A DNA stretch of 64,000 nucleotides, taken from contig JASEVX010000112.1 of assembly GCA_031761405.1 (NCBI GenBank), forward strand, positions 372,001 to 436,000. The letters run 5' to 3'. The notes beneath the pieces were generated by a model, which ran no database searches, had not been told where the DNA came from, and saw only the letters and a list, made by a program, of their open reading frames with translations. Every line of letters begins with the position of its first letter. Positions within the stretch are counted from its first letter, which is position 1. The DNA is from Serripes groenlandicus. Lineage: Eukaryota > Mollusca > Bivalvia > Cardiida > Cardiidae. Shown in pieces: positions 1 to 11,000 of the stretch. The position numbers were made by a program, and so were the translations under genes.

Positions 1-180
1 GGAATCAATATAGCTTTTCTGATACAATTTCTGAAGTAATGACTTGGTAATTGCTATCTAGCAGTTTTTTGTGGCCTAAGGGAATTTAGCAAACTGAACA
101 TTTTCAATTCCTTTTTCAAAATATTTATTACCATAAAGGGTAGCTCAAGCCAATAATGTATTTCTTATTCCCTTAATTCT

Positions 181-410
181 TTAACCCTTTCCCTCATATA
201 GACGCTTTCTGACGCCTCTGCAGCAGACAGCTTTTTGAAAACATAGTGACAAAAGAAGAAATTGCTCAAAACGAGCAATTTCTCCTTTTGCCACAATCCT
301 TTCCACTTTTAGTCATATGTTATCCATTCAATTAAAGAGATTTTCTATTTTTTGACAAAATTTGTTCAAAGTCGTCTGCTGCAGAATTGTCGTATGAGGG
401 AAAGGGTTAA
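181..410. mobile_element. TTAA MITE, complete copy
   Basis: The flanks are TTAA, and the ends are CCCTTTCCCTCATA and TATGAGGGAAAGGG. Inner complementary arms CTGCAGCAGAC/GTCTGCTGCAG, GTGACAAAAG and GCAATTT make the element a near-palindrome. TTAA duplication with CCC...GGG tips is the hallmark of piggyBac-mobilised MITEs. No coding capacity. This is the reference description for the family. Confidence 0.88.
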
Positions 411-546
411 TACAAATGACATTTGGTGTCTGCGTTACTAAGAAGATAGCTTTTTTAAGTATTGTGAGAAAACTTGCTACTTAAATTATGAGTAATCGAT
501 GGCTCCATCTTGCAATAAATCTGATTCAAAATGAAATTTCCTGTTC

Positions 547-718
547 TGGAGCAGACTACTTTTAAAAATATTGTGAAAAAAGGAGAAATTTCTCCTTTTG
601 CCACAATGTTTTTGAATGTTTCCAGTTACTGTAACGTTCACTTAATGAGATTTTCCATTTTTGTGTGAAATGTTTTGAAAGTCTTCTGCTGCAGATTTGT
701 TGTATGTGGGAAAGGGTA
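547..718. mobile_element. TTAA MITE, 5'-truncated
   Basis: Same inner arms (GGAGCAGACTACTTTTAAAA ... TCTTCTGCTGCAG) and 3' tip GTATGTGGGAAAGGG, but the 5' tip is missing. Confidence 0.7.
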
Positions 719-1185
719 AAGGTAGTGATACCATTAGTATCACCCTAATAAAAGTCATTGGTGTGACCCAATCTAGGATCTAGGCTGAAGGTCCAGGACC
801 TTCAACATGCACTGAGTTATCTATACAGACAACTTCGGACCTCTTTTAAATAATTAGACTTTCATTAATTTTTTCCCTGATGATTTCAAAGTCGTCTTCT
901 GCAGATTTGTTTGTATGTTGGAAGGGGTTAAGTTATAATAATAATTTAAGGTTTCAGGTTCTTGAAGAAAATGTATGTTTGATGCCTTTTGCTCTGACAT
1001 GGATACAACAATAGAGCTCGGTAGTACAAGCCTTATTGTCTGAAATGTACATTTCTGGAACTTATGTCTGGAACAAGGAATACTCAGACAGTTCAATAAT
1101 AGAGATTTGATTTGATTTATTAGACCCTCTTTGAGTTCTTTATTAGTCTCTTTCCATTCCTAATAATATCCTTTATGGTAGTAAT

Positions 1186-1545
1186 GGGTTCCCCCTTGGG
1201 GATCAGGGTTGCGAAGTATCCAATCTAGGATTTAAAAAAACAGAGGGGAATTTTATCTAAAAAATTGGTTTTGAACAAATTGAGGCATTTTCCCTTCCTT
1301 GTTCTATGTAAGAAAAATCCCCCTTCCATACAAATCAAGGGGGGAATATTCAAAACTGTGAGAAATAGCACAATTCCCCTCCTTGATTGGACACTGGTTG
1401 GGGGCTTAGCATTAGGACTGACTGGCTCAGGTGTCGGGATAAATGGACCAGTATTACTGGTAACTTAACCAGGAATTGCAGTGGTATAACTGAAAAAGTT
1501 ATGAAAGTGGTGTAAAACACCAATTAAACAATCAATCAATTAATC
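1186..1545 (+). mobile_element. SINE 3' part with an insertion
   Basis: GTAGTAATGGGTTCCCCCTT is the start of the SINE body. After an unrelated GA-rich stretch (about 1215-1395) the SINE tail continues: TTAGCATTAGGACTGACTGG, GATAAATGGACCAGTA and AACAATCAATCAATTA. Confidence 0.6.
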
Positions 1546-1551
1546 TTATCC

Positions 1552-1785
1552 TTTAACCGCCGTTTCCCTCATACAATAAATATGCAGCAGCTGACTTTGA
1601 AAACTTCTACACAAAAATGGAGATAAACTCTATAAAAAAACATCTGAATATTGAATAGAATTGAAGACATTTTGGCAGAAGGGGAAAATGCTCATCAGAA
1701 GCAATGTCTCCTTTTGCCACAATGTCATCAAAAGTAGTTTGCTGCAATGGCATCAGAATGCATCTGCATGAGAGAAAGTGTTAAT
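1552..1785. mobile_element. TTAA MITE, diverged copy
   Basis: TTAACCGCCGTTTCCCTCATA at the left, TGAGAGAAAGTGTTAA at the right, with ATGCAGCAGCTGACTTTGAA and GGAGAAATTG-like inner arms. Confidence 0.7.
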
Positions 1786-1837
1786 CTATTATCTGATGTG
1801 TTTGTTTTATGGAATTTTCTAAATTAAAACTATGCCC

Positions 1838-1930
1838 AATCCAAAACCGCAAGCTTTAAATTAAGATTGCGGCAAGGTCGCAGCAAGATTATTGTCTCAA
1901 TCATAATAAGCTTGTGACTAACTAATTCAA
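1838..1930. repeat. Dispersed repeat shared with 15268-15350
   Basis: AAGATTGCGGCAAGGTCGCA and AATCATAATAAGCTTGTGAC are repeated with small changes at 15.3 kb. GTCGCA and TTGCGAC allow a hairpin. Origin unknown. Confidence 0.6.
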
Positions 1931-2198
1931 GCAGACGACCTATGAAAAGTCATGTGAAGTAATGGGTTAATCATATTTTGTTCAAAAGAGGTCTGCTGCA
2001 GTCAGAAAGAGGAATGGTAAATAGAAAAGACAGTTTATTTTGAAAATTTGTCAATACATAGATGAGTAAGTTAACTAATTTCCCACCTGAAGACACTTTC
2101 TGACGCATCTGATGCAGACAACTTTTGAAAACATTGTGGCAAAATAAGAATTACTTAGATTTCGTATATGTGGAAAAAAGTTATGCAATGAGTGTCAA

Positions 2199-2662
2199 TT
2201 AACCCTTTCCCTCATGTAGACGCTTTCTGATGCCTCTGCACCAGACGGCTATTTGAAAACATAGTAACAAAAGAAGAAATTGCACAAAACAAGCAATTTC
2301 TCCTTTTGTCAGGGAATCCGCTGTGGTCGAGTGGTTGGCGTCGGGGATTTCGAAACCGGGTGTCCCGGGTTCGATCCCCAGTCGCGGCACTACGGTCATG
2401 GTGGAGTGCCCTTGGACAAGGCACATTTTCTAGCCTAGTACTGGTTTGTTTACCCAGGTACCATGAATAATTGAATTTAATTGCGCTAAATGACCTTAGC
2501 TGTCGATGCGCCATAAAACAATATACATTCATTCTCCTTTTGTCACAATGTTTTCCACTTTTAGTCATAGGTTATCCATTTAATTCAAGAGATTTTCTAT
2601 TTTTTGACAAAATATGTTCAAAGTTGTCTGCTGCAGAATTGTCGTATGAGGGAAAGGGTTAA
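2199..2662. mobile_element. TTAA MITE interrupted by a SINE
   Basis: The outer pieces 2199-2311 and 2532-2662 together form a complete MITE with both TTAA flanks. They are separated by a SINE that duplicated 14 bp of the MITE. Confidence 0.88.
2312..2531 (+). mobile_element. tRNA-derived SINE nested in a MITE
   Basis: It has a Pol III A-box-like TGGTCGAGTGG (2323-2333) and a B box GGTTCGATCCC (2368-2378), as in Ser/Leu-type tRNAs. A body with GTGGAGTGCCCTTGGACAAGG follows. The 14-bp TSD TTCTCCTTTTGTCA lies at 2298-2311 and 2532-2545. Confidence 0.88.
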
Positions 2663-2854
2663 CAGAAATAATTAATCTATTTAGGAGGCATATATGACTA
2701 GAACTTAAATCTTTTTCTGTGAAATAATACTCGATTTAAGATTATTTGTTTGATTTACTCACCATAAAGGGGACTTTCACTTATTTTGAACTCTTCCCTT
2801 GAAGGTTAAAACTAAGTCTGAGAAAAGGTACACATTACTAAAAGTCCTGTCAAA

Positions 2855-3093
2855 TTAACCCTTACCCACATATAGACACCTTCTGACTCCTTGGCAGTAG
2901 AAGACTTTTGAAAATGTTGTGGCAAAAAAAGAAATTGCTCATTTGAAAACATATATATATATATATATATATATATCCAAAAATATGGAATATCTCAATA
3001 AAAAACACCTTAATTTGAATACAGTTGAAAATATTGTAGGGGAAATAAAAAGATGCTTATGATGAGATTTGTTGTATGTAGCTAAAGGGTTAA
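2855..3093. mobile_element. TTAA MITE with internal (AT)n
   Basis: TTAACCCTTACCCACATATA to GTAGCTAAAGGGTTAA. An (AT)14-like microsatellite at 2950-2977 interrupts the central hairpin region. Confidence 0.72.
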
Positions 3094-3120
3094 TAGAGTT
3101 GAAAACAATGAGCAATTTCT

Positions 3121-3382
3121 ATGGTAAAGCGTCTGCCTCGGGTGCTGGAGGATGTGAGTTTGAACCCAAAATGGATCATGCCAAAAACTTTAAAAATGGT
3201 AGTAATTAATGGCTGCCCTCCTTGGCACTCAGGGTTACAGAGTTAGCATTACGACTGATTGACTGGTGTCAGGATAAATGGACCATTAGTATATATACTC
3301 ACGGGTAACTTACCCAGGAAACGATGTGATATAACTGAAAAAGTGTTGAAAACGACGTTAAACACTAAACAATCAATCAATA
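3121..3382 (+). mobile_element. tRNA-derived SINE (second family), nested in a MITE
   Basis: Begins within the tRNA-like head (GGTAAAGCGTCTGCCTCGGG), continues AAAAATGGTAGTAATTAATGG, GGATAAATGGACCA and TGATATAACTGAAAAAG, and ends AACACTAAACAATCAATCAA. The flanks read as MITE sequence (GAGCAATTTCT ... CTTTTTCCACAACATTTTCA), so this copy also interrupted a TTAA MITE ending at 3464. Confidence 0.82.
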
Positions 3383-3934
3383 GTTACTTTTTCCACAACA
3401 TTTTCAGAGCTCATCTGCTGTAAATGCATTAAAATGATTCTGCATGTGGGAAGGAAAGGGTTAAATTGCATAATGATATTTAGAATTTCTGCCTTGACAT
3501 AAGAAATAGAAATAGTAGCAGGAAACTGATTCCCGCCGCACCCCAAAACAGTTAATTAGCTACCTGCAATTACCATGCAATTGTTTCTGAAAATTGTATC
3601 AGAGCACTGGTATTGATTTCTTGATAGTTATTTCCCTCATGTGACAAAATGATTGTATCATAAAATTGCCATTCGACGAAATGTTTAGAAGTCAAGTTTT
3701 AATTAAAATTCTATTTCAGTTTTGTTCATATTTACAAAGTTAATTTCTCCTGATTTTCTATTACAAAATGTAATTTTGATTACTTCTGATTTTTGTTGAA
3801 GGCTTCGCAACATACAATTACAAATCTGTAGAAGAAGACTTTGAATTCATGTTGGCAAAAATATTGAAAAACCTCAAAGGTTAATTGGGTTATTAAAGAG
3901 TTTAAAAAAATGGTTGCAAAAAGAGGAATTGCTC

Positions 3935-4164
3935 AACCCTTTCACTCATATAGACGCTTTCTGACGCCTCTGCAGCAGACAGCTTTTTGAAAATATAGTG
4001 ACAAAAGAAGAAATTGCACAAAACATGCAATTTCTACTTTTGCCACAATTTTGTTTACACTTTTTGTCATAGGTTATCAATTCAATTATGGAGATTTTCT
4101 ATGTTTTGACAAAATACGTTCAAAGTCGTCTGCTGCAGAATTGTCATATGAGGGAAAAGGTTAA
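3935..4164. mobile_element. TTAA MITE, near-complete
   Basis: CAACCCTTTCACTCATATAG to ATGAGGGAAAAGGTTAA, with all inner arms present; the left TTAA has mutated to TCAA. Confidence 0.83.
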
Positions 4165-4345
4165 TATCATGATTATAATATCTCCTTTTGTCCACAATGT
4201 TTTCAAAGTTGTCTGCTTATACAGATGCGTCAAAATGTATCTGTATGAGGTAAAAGGTTAGTAGTTATGGTTAAAATATTGATTTGATTTCTAAAACAAT
4301 TTCTTTATTATCCGTTTTCTACTAATAGACACTTTCTGAGACGAC

Positions 4346-4575
4346 TTAACCCTTTCCCCCATATAGACGCTTTCTGACGCCTCTGCAGCAGACGACTTTT
4401 TGAAAACATAGTAACAAAAGAAGAAATTGCACAAAACGTGCAATTTCTCCTTTTGTCACAATGTTTTCCACTTATAGTCATAGATTATCCATTCAATTAT
4501 AGAGATTTTCCATTATTTGACAAAATATGTTCAAAGTCGTCTGCTGCAGAATTGTCGTATGAGGGAAAGGGTTAA
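4346..4575. mobile_element. TTAA MITE, complete copy
   Basis: Both TTAA flanks are present (4346-4349, 4572-4575), the tips are intact, and TGCACAAAACGTGCA forms the centre of the palindrome. It is one of the best-preserved copies. Confidence 0.88.
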
Positions 4576-4579
4576 GAAT

Positions 4580-4790
4580 ATTGTCCAACCACAATTTCAT
4601 GTTTGGGCTGTATCTTCAACATGCTTGAATGGATTTTGATATTACTTTACTCAATTATTCTCCATAACAAAATGATCTGTCTAAAAATGCACATACAGTA
4701 CACAATGGGCTTAGTCTCCTCGTCCGGTAGGGAACATTTGTATTTCTTGCAATACTCCCAAAATATTATCAACTTTATTTCATAACTCAA
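4580..4790 (+). repeat. Fragment of dispersed repeat also at 5360-5830
   Basis: TTGTCCAACCACAATTTCATG, GGGCTGTATCTTCAACATGC and AATTATTCTCCATAACAA match the array at 5.4-5.8 kb. The 60-codon frame here is not a gene. Confidence 0.65.
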
Positions 4791-4956
4791 AATACTTTCA
4801 TGTGTAGCAGTTTCTGATATATTTATCTACATATTTCCAAACTCGTCTGCCGCAGGTATGCTGTATGTGGGAAAGGTTAAAATAGAATTGATTCTATAAA
4901 GAAAGAAGCAAATTTTACATTTTGATTGCAACAACTGTATCATTTTATACTTTCAG

Positions 4957-5063
4957 CCGATGGAAACACAGACGGTCCAGGGTGTTGTGGCTTGCTGTTG
5001 TACATCTTCTCGTTGATTCTTATAACTATATCATTACCATTTTCCTTGGTTTTCACTATAAAG
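4957..5063 (+). CDS. STOM: Stomatin exon: membrane hairpin
   Basis: A TTTCAG acceptor precedes the exon and GTAATT follows it. The exon gives 2 bases plus 35 codons. After GPGCCG comes a hydrophobic stretch ([19 protein letters not shown]) that matches the monotopic hairpin of stomatins, including the proline that bends the helix. The two cysteines are candidate palmitoylation sites by analogy with the family. Confidence 0.9.
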
Positions 5064-8000
5064 GTAATTAATAAATTAACTCTTTCACTCATGCAAATGC
5101 ATTTCGGTGCATTTACAGCAGATGACTCTTAAAAACATTGTGACAAAGAGGTGAAATTCCTCCTTTTGTCATATGTTTTCAACTCATTCAATTAATATTT
5201 TCAATGTTCATTAAATTTTATTGAAATAGTGTATTTTTCTGTAGATTTGTAATATGTGGGAAAGATTACAATTCTTTACATCTATCTATTATGTTTAACC
5301 CTTTCCCACAGTCATGCAGATGACTTTTGAACACCTTTGTCAAATTATTAGTACCCTACCTATCTGAGACCGGTTTGGGGACTTTAGGTATAATAATGCT
5401 TGTGTTATTCAGTCCACCGTCTGTCAGTCTTTCAGTCCGTCCAAAATTTTGTGTCCGGGCTGTATCTTCCACATGCTTAAATGGATTTTGATATAACTTC
5501 ACATAATTATTCTCCATAACAAGATGATGTGTTGTCATGCACATCACCCAGCCACCTACTCCCAAGGTCAAAGTCACAGTTTTGTCTCAAACATTGTCCA
5601 TCCCCAATTTCGTGTCCGGGCTGTATTACTTCCACTTGCATAAAAGGATTTTGATATTTCTTCACGCAATTATTCTTCATAACAATTGCATAAAAGGATT
5701 TTGATATTTCTTCACGCAATTATTCTTCATAACAAGATGAAGTGTCATGCATATCACCCAGCCACCTACTCCCAAGGTCAAGGTCACAGTTTGGGCTCAA
5801 ATATTGTCCAACCACAATATTTATACAAATTTTCTATATTTTGGACTTGATAATTTCAAAGTCATCTGCTGTATGTATGTATATTGTATGTGGAAAAGGG
5901 TTAACTTGTTATATCTATAATGTTATTTTGTGTTCCATGTTTTATGCCACCACAAACAAAGTTTTAGGGGGTATATAAGAGTCTGTCAGCCGGAAGGTTG
6001 GTTTGGCGGTTGGTTGGTCAGTCGGTCGATCGGCTTATTTGTCTGCGCTTAGTTATCACCAATCACTGGGTGGAATTCAATGAAATTTTAAAAGGTAGCT
6101 TCTTTAACAAAAGGGGAAGGCATTGCAGTTAGCTGTTGTTTTACAGAGTTTAGGCCCCTTGATTATTATACATATACATATAGTTATATACCAGTCTGCT
6201 TATTTGTCTGCCCTGTTTCTCAGCAATCACTGGGTGGAATTCAATGACATTTTATAAGAAGCTTTAATACCAAAAGGAGAAGTGCAGTACCTGATGGCAT
6301 TCCAGTTGTCATACACATTTTTAAACCCGTTTAATTTTGGTTCCATGCAGGTCGTTCAAGAGTATGAAAGAGCTGTGATATTTCGACTGGGTCGACTGCC
6401 CTCAGGCGGGGCCAAGGGACCAGGTTAGTGCACAATTTTTCCAACTGTTCTTTTAACCCTCTCCCACAAACAGACGCTTTCTACGCCTGTACAGCAGAAA
6501 ACTTTTGAAAACCTTGTAGCAAAAGGAGAAATTGTACAAATTGCAAATCTTCAGAAGATTCAAGATGTTCTAAAAATCTCTGCAAAAATATGAAATATCT
6601 CTTTTAATAAAAGTATGAATACAGTTAAAAAAAGTTGTGACAAAAATATTGAAAATCTCTATAAATTGAAGTTTGATTATTGAATAGGATTTAAAACATT
6701 TAGGGAATTTATATGCATTTTTAGCTCGACTTTTCAAAGAAAAGGCTAGCTATACTACTCGTCAGCATTGGTGTCACACCTTGGTTAAGTTTTTTGTACC
6801 AATTCCCTTTTTTGTCAAAACCATTACAGATATTGCTCTGAAACTTACAACACTTATTCACCATCATTACCTCCATCAACAGACAAGAGAACATAACTCT
6901 GTCAAGGTTTTTGTAAGAATTATGGCCCTTTTACGGCTTAGAATTTTGGTTAAGTTTTTTGTACCAATTCACATTTGTTCAAAACCATTACAGACATTAC
7001 TTTAAAACTTACAACACTTTATCACCATAATTACCTCCAGCAACAGACAAGAGTCTGGTTTCCATGGCAACGAAATGAAAAAAACTTCAAAATTCTTCTT
7101 CTCCCAAACTGGTTGGCAGATTTTCAAATAATTTTGTAGAAATGTTCCTTGGATGACCCTCTTTGAGATTCCTTCAAGCCATGTTGATTCGTGAAAAAAC
7201 ATGGCCACCAGGGGGCGGGGCTATTTTGCCGTATATGGCTATAGTGAAAAATTAAAAAATCTTCTCCTCCAAAAGTGTCAGGTCGATTTTCAAATAATTT
7301 TGTAGAAATGTTCCTAGGGTGACCCTCTATTGGATTCCATGAAGCCAAGTTGATTGGTCGGAAACTATAGCTGCCAGGGGGCGGGGCTTATATGGCTAAA
7401 GTTAAAACAAAAATCAGGTGAGCGATCCACGGCCATCATGGCCCTCTTGTTTTCAAAACCATTAGAGATATAGCTTATACACTTACAATACTTATTTACC
7501 ATCATTACCTCCATCAACAGACAAGAGTACATAACTCAAGTTTATTTTAAGAATTATGGCCCTTTTTAGCTCACCTGGGCTTTGCTCGAGGTGAGTTATT
7601 GTGATCGCCTTTTGTTGTGCGTCCGTCAAGCGTTGTGCATCGTCCATCGTGCGTCGTGCGTCAACATCTTCTCCTCAGTAACCGGTGGGTCAATTGAGAT
7701 GAAACTTCACAGAAAGCATCCTCTCAATGACCTTCCTTATCAGAATTCTTTCAAATGTTTGGGATCCATGCAGAATTCTGGTTTCCATGGCAATGAAATG
7801 AAAAAAACTTCAGGGGGGGGCGGGGCTATTTTGCCGTATATGGCAAGTGAAAACTTAAAAAATCTTCTCCTCCGAAAGTGTCAGGCAGATTTTCAAATAA
7901 TTTTGTAGCAATGTTCTAAGGGTGACCCTGTATCAGATTCCTTTAAGCCATGTTGATAGGTTGGAAACTATGGCCGCCAAGGGGTGGAGCTTATATGGCT

Positions 8001-11000
8001 AAAGTGAAAAAAGAAAATACCGGTTTAGAATTTTGGTTTAGCTATTCATACCAAATCTAATTATTTCAAAACAATTAGAGATATAGCTTAAGGTGGAATC
8101 ATACCATTTGAAATAACGTCATTTTTGACATCAAAATGTACGTTTTTGCGACAATGACAGTGTTGTTAAAGAAATCACCATTTCTTCCTCATTTCAATTT
8201 GGATTTGGATAAAATTAACTTTAAATCAAAACGAATACAGTAACCTATGTGATAATATCAATTTCATACATCTGTCATGACAATCAACGTTACATAAGGC
8301 GACTTAAAATAGAAATTTCGCTAGAATATTTTAACAGTAATTTGATTATTTCTAATTTATTTAAAATTTGCCCGAGAGATTTTTTTAAAAATAAAACATA
8401 ACATAGAACACGTATTCGTCTACCATTTGCCAAACTTTCAAGAATATCTATCATGTCAATTTTTAATCAATCACAGTGCCGTTAAACCTCTTTTGCGCGT
8501 CGTAACGTACGTTCAGAATTAAACATTGAGACGCATCCAGGCTAATTAAAATGAAGACTTATTTTTTCCTTATTTCGTTCTAAATTTAAGCTATCCCCTA
8601 AAGAATAATGGTAGGTAGTATATATGTGTTTTTATTTAAAGAATTAAAGTAATTACGGTTGTAAATCATTTAGTAAAAAACAACAAAATAATATTTGGAT
8701 TTGTCATATGTATAAATTGACTTAATTGTTTACTTCCCTGTTGTTCTATATATATGAAATATAATTATCACAAATATTATATGTCACTCATGGATTTTTG
8801 TATCGTATTTGAGATAACGGTATTCAAATGTTGTTCTCAATAAGTCTATTCTTGTCATGCAAAGCTTTCTTGGTATTCTATCCGTGATAATGTTGTTGTC
8901 GTTTGCGGCAAGTTTTTGATTAAATTGCAATTTGTGTTTAGTTAGCTGCGCAGTTATGTGTGATTAAAGGAATGACCATTACTATCTCATCTTATATTAA
9001 CATTGATTTGAAGCGAATAATGTAAATTCCGTCATGATATATAGTTCACAATTTTTCCTTAAATAATTTTAAAGCAAAACTCGGTTTATTTAACGAACTC
9101 GCTGACTAATAAAACAGTTTTTACCTTACGTTTAATTTACTAAAAAAAAAATGCCCTAGATATTTCTTTAAAAAGAGATCATTACAATTCAGATCACCAT
9201 TTCTTCCCCAATTTACTCAAATTTGTTGGAAATATATCGGGCGGACTTTTAGTAAAACGCTATGCCGTAATACTGCTGACGTGCGACGGTATACGCCCTT
9301 TGTGGAATTGAAAATGAAATACAGCCACCCCTTCTTCTATCTTTCTTTTTTTACTAAATATGTCCCGATTATATTAAAACTACCAGTACTTCATTTTGTC
9401 TAGGAAATGTTTTTTACCCTTAACCCAAATTTCAAGACAAACTATCGGATTGATTTTAAGTAAATCACAATGCCATAAAACCATAGAAGAGCAAACTTTT
9501 GGTCACATGTTCGTACCTTATTACTTGTGTTGTCGACACTCTTTCAATTATAAACCAAAATGTATCATTACCCAACTATAAACTGTCTACAATTTACAGA
9601 CACCTGTGCAATGACACCGAAGACTCACTACATTGTGCAGACAACGATGTGATAGCACTCCACGGGATATGTATGTAGGCAATAAAAGTGGGTTATTTAC
9701 CCAAACTATACAGGGTAATATTGTCAATAAACACCTGTATTCAAACAGCTCTAACTTGAATTGAACTGCGGAGCTGTGTGAATACACTCATGTCAAAACA
9801 TTCATAAAATATTGTACATAAGATTTTCCAAAAGGAAGAAAGTCTGATAGTTCTTCTCGATATTTTTTCTTTTTTTTTTTCATAGAAAGTGTTTCCTTAA
9901 ATAACAAAAGCATGATCAAGGATAGAATAAATAGAAAGATTTGCATGACAGTTATAATCTTTGAAATGCTGAAACTTGCTTTTTGCCTGATAAAGAGAAA
10001 CGTATACTGTATTTCCTGTTATCTGAAGATACATTACAAAATACCTAGAGTGATAAATAGGAAAGTAATAATAAATTATATTAACAATTTCTTCCATGAT
10101 AGTTCTGATGATGCTCTTGTTTGGAGAATTTTGTATCAGAAATGTTGGGTTATGTAAAGTCATGAAACTTCATGTTATAGCGAATTACTATTTGATGTTC
10201 CCGTATCAATTTGTGTATGTAAATGTATGTATGTAAATGACGAATTACATGTATTTGAATGAGTGAAATAGAACCTATCTATAAGAACTGCAAGCGACGG
10301 TTTGAGATATTACTAATGCATGGAATATGAAAAAATGATTTAACAGATAAACAGCGAAGTAGACAAGTCAGTTTATATAAAACATATTTAATGTTTAAAG
10401 GTGTATAATAGATACAGTTTACCACTTTCATAAAAGAATAAAATTTATTATTTTTCATAGAGTTCATTTGAATAACCCTGGGTACATTTCAATTTAAATT
10501 CCACAGTGTACGGTTTGTCGCTTGACATAGCTTTAACGTCATTGCGATTTACTAGAGATCTGCAAGATAGATTTTCTTAAAATTTTAGTAAGTGGTAGAC
10601 AACAGGTTGTTCTAAATGATATAAGTTTTTAAAAAAAATCTCTTGGGCGAATTTTTTATAAATTTGAAATAAACGAATTACTGTTAAAATATTTTTGCGA
10701 AAGTTTCATTTTAACTTCCCTTATGTTACGTTAATTGTCTTGGTAGATGTATGGAAATTACATCACTACGTAGGCAATTTTATTCTCTTTGGTCTGGTGG
10801 TTACTCATTCCAAATACCACTTCAAACGAGAACGTCATGGTGATGTCTTTAACAACACTGTCATTGTCATAAAAACGTACGTTTTGACGTCAAAAACAAC
10901 GTTATTTCAAAGGTATGATTCCACCTTAAACAATTACAATTTATTCTTACCATCATTACCTGCACCAACAGCCAAGAGTACATTATTCAGTAAAGGTTTT

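Larger units (their letters stand above)
8092..10925. mobile_element. 2.8-kb non-autonomous TIR element in a TTAA site, third insertion
   Basis: GGTGGAATCATACC (8092) and GGTATGATTCCACC (ending 10925) are inverted ends flanked by TTAA on both sides (8088-8091, 10926-10929). The inverted similarity continues inward about 450 bp, including GTACGTTTTT, GACAATGACAGTGTTGTTAA, GCCCGAGAGATTTTTTTAAA and ATATTTTAACAGTAAT. The interior has only short frames (up to 88 codons) without recognisable domains. The TTAA TSD suggests piggyBac-type mobilisation. Confidence 0.8.

Noticed and set aside
2368..2378. tRNA gene suggested by the B box GGTTCGATCCC
   Set aside because: The sequence continues into a SINE body with a TSD and lacks a complete cloverleaf.
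4603..5132. Candidate first exon of stomatin upstream of 4957
   Set aside because: The frames here belong to dispersed repeats or read into the intron after 5063. No short N-terminal exon with a fitting donor could be identified.
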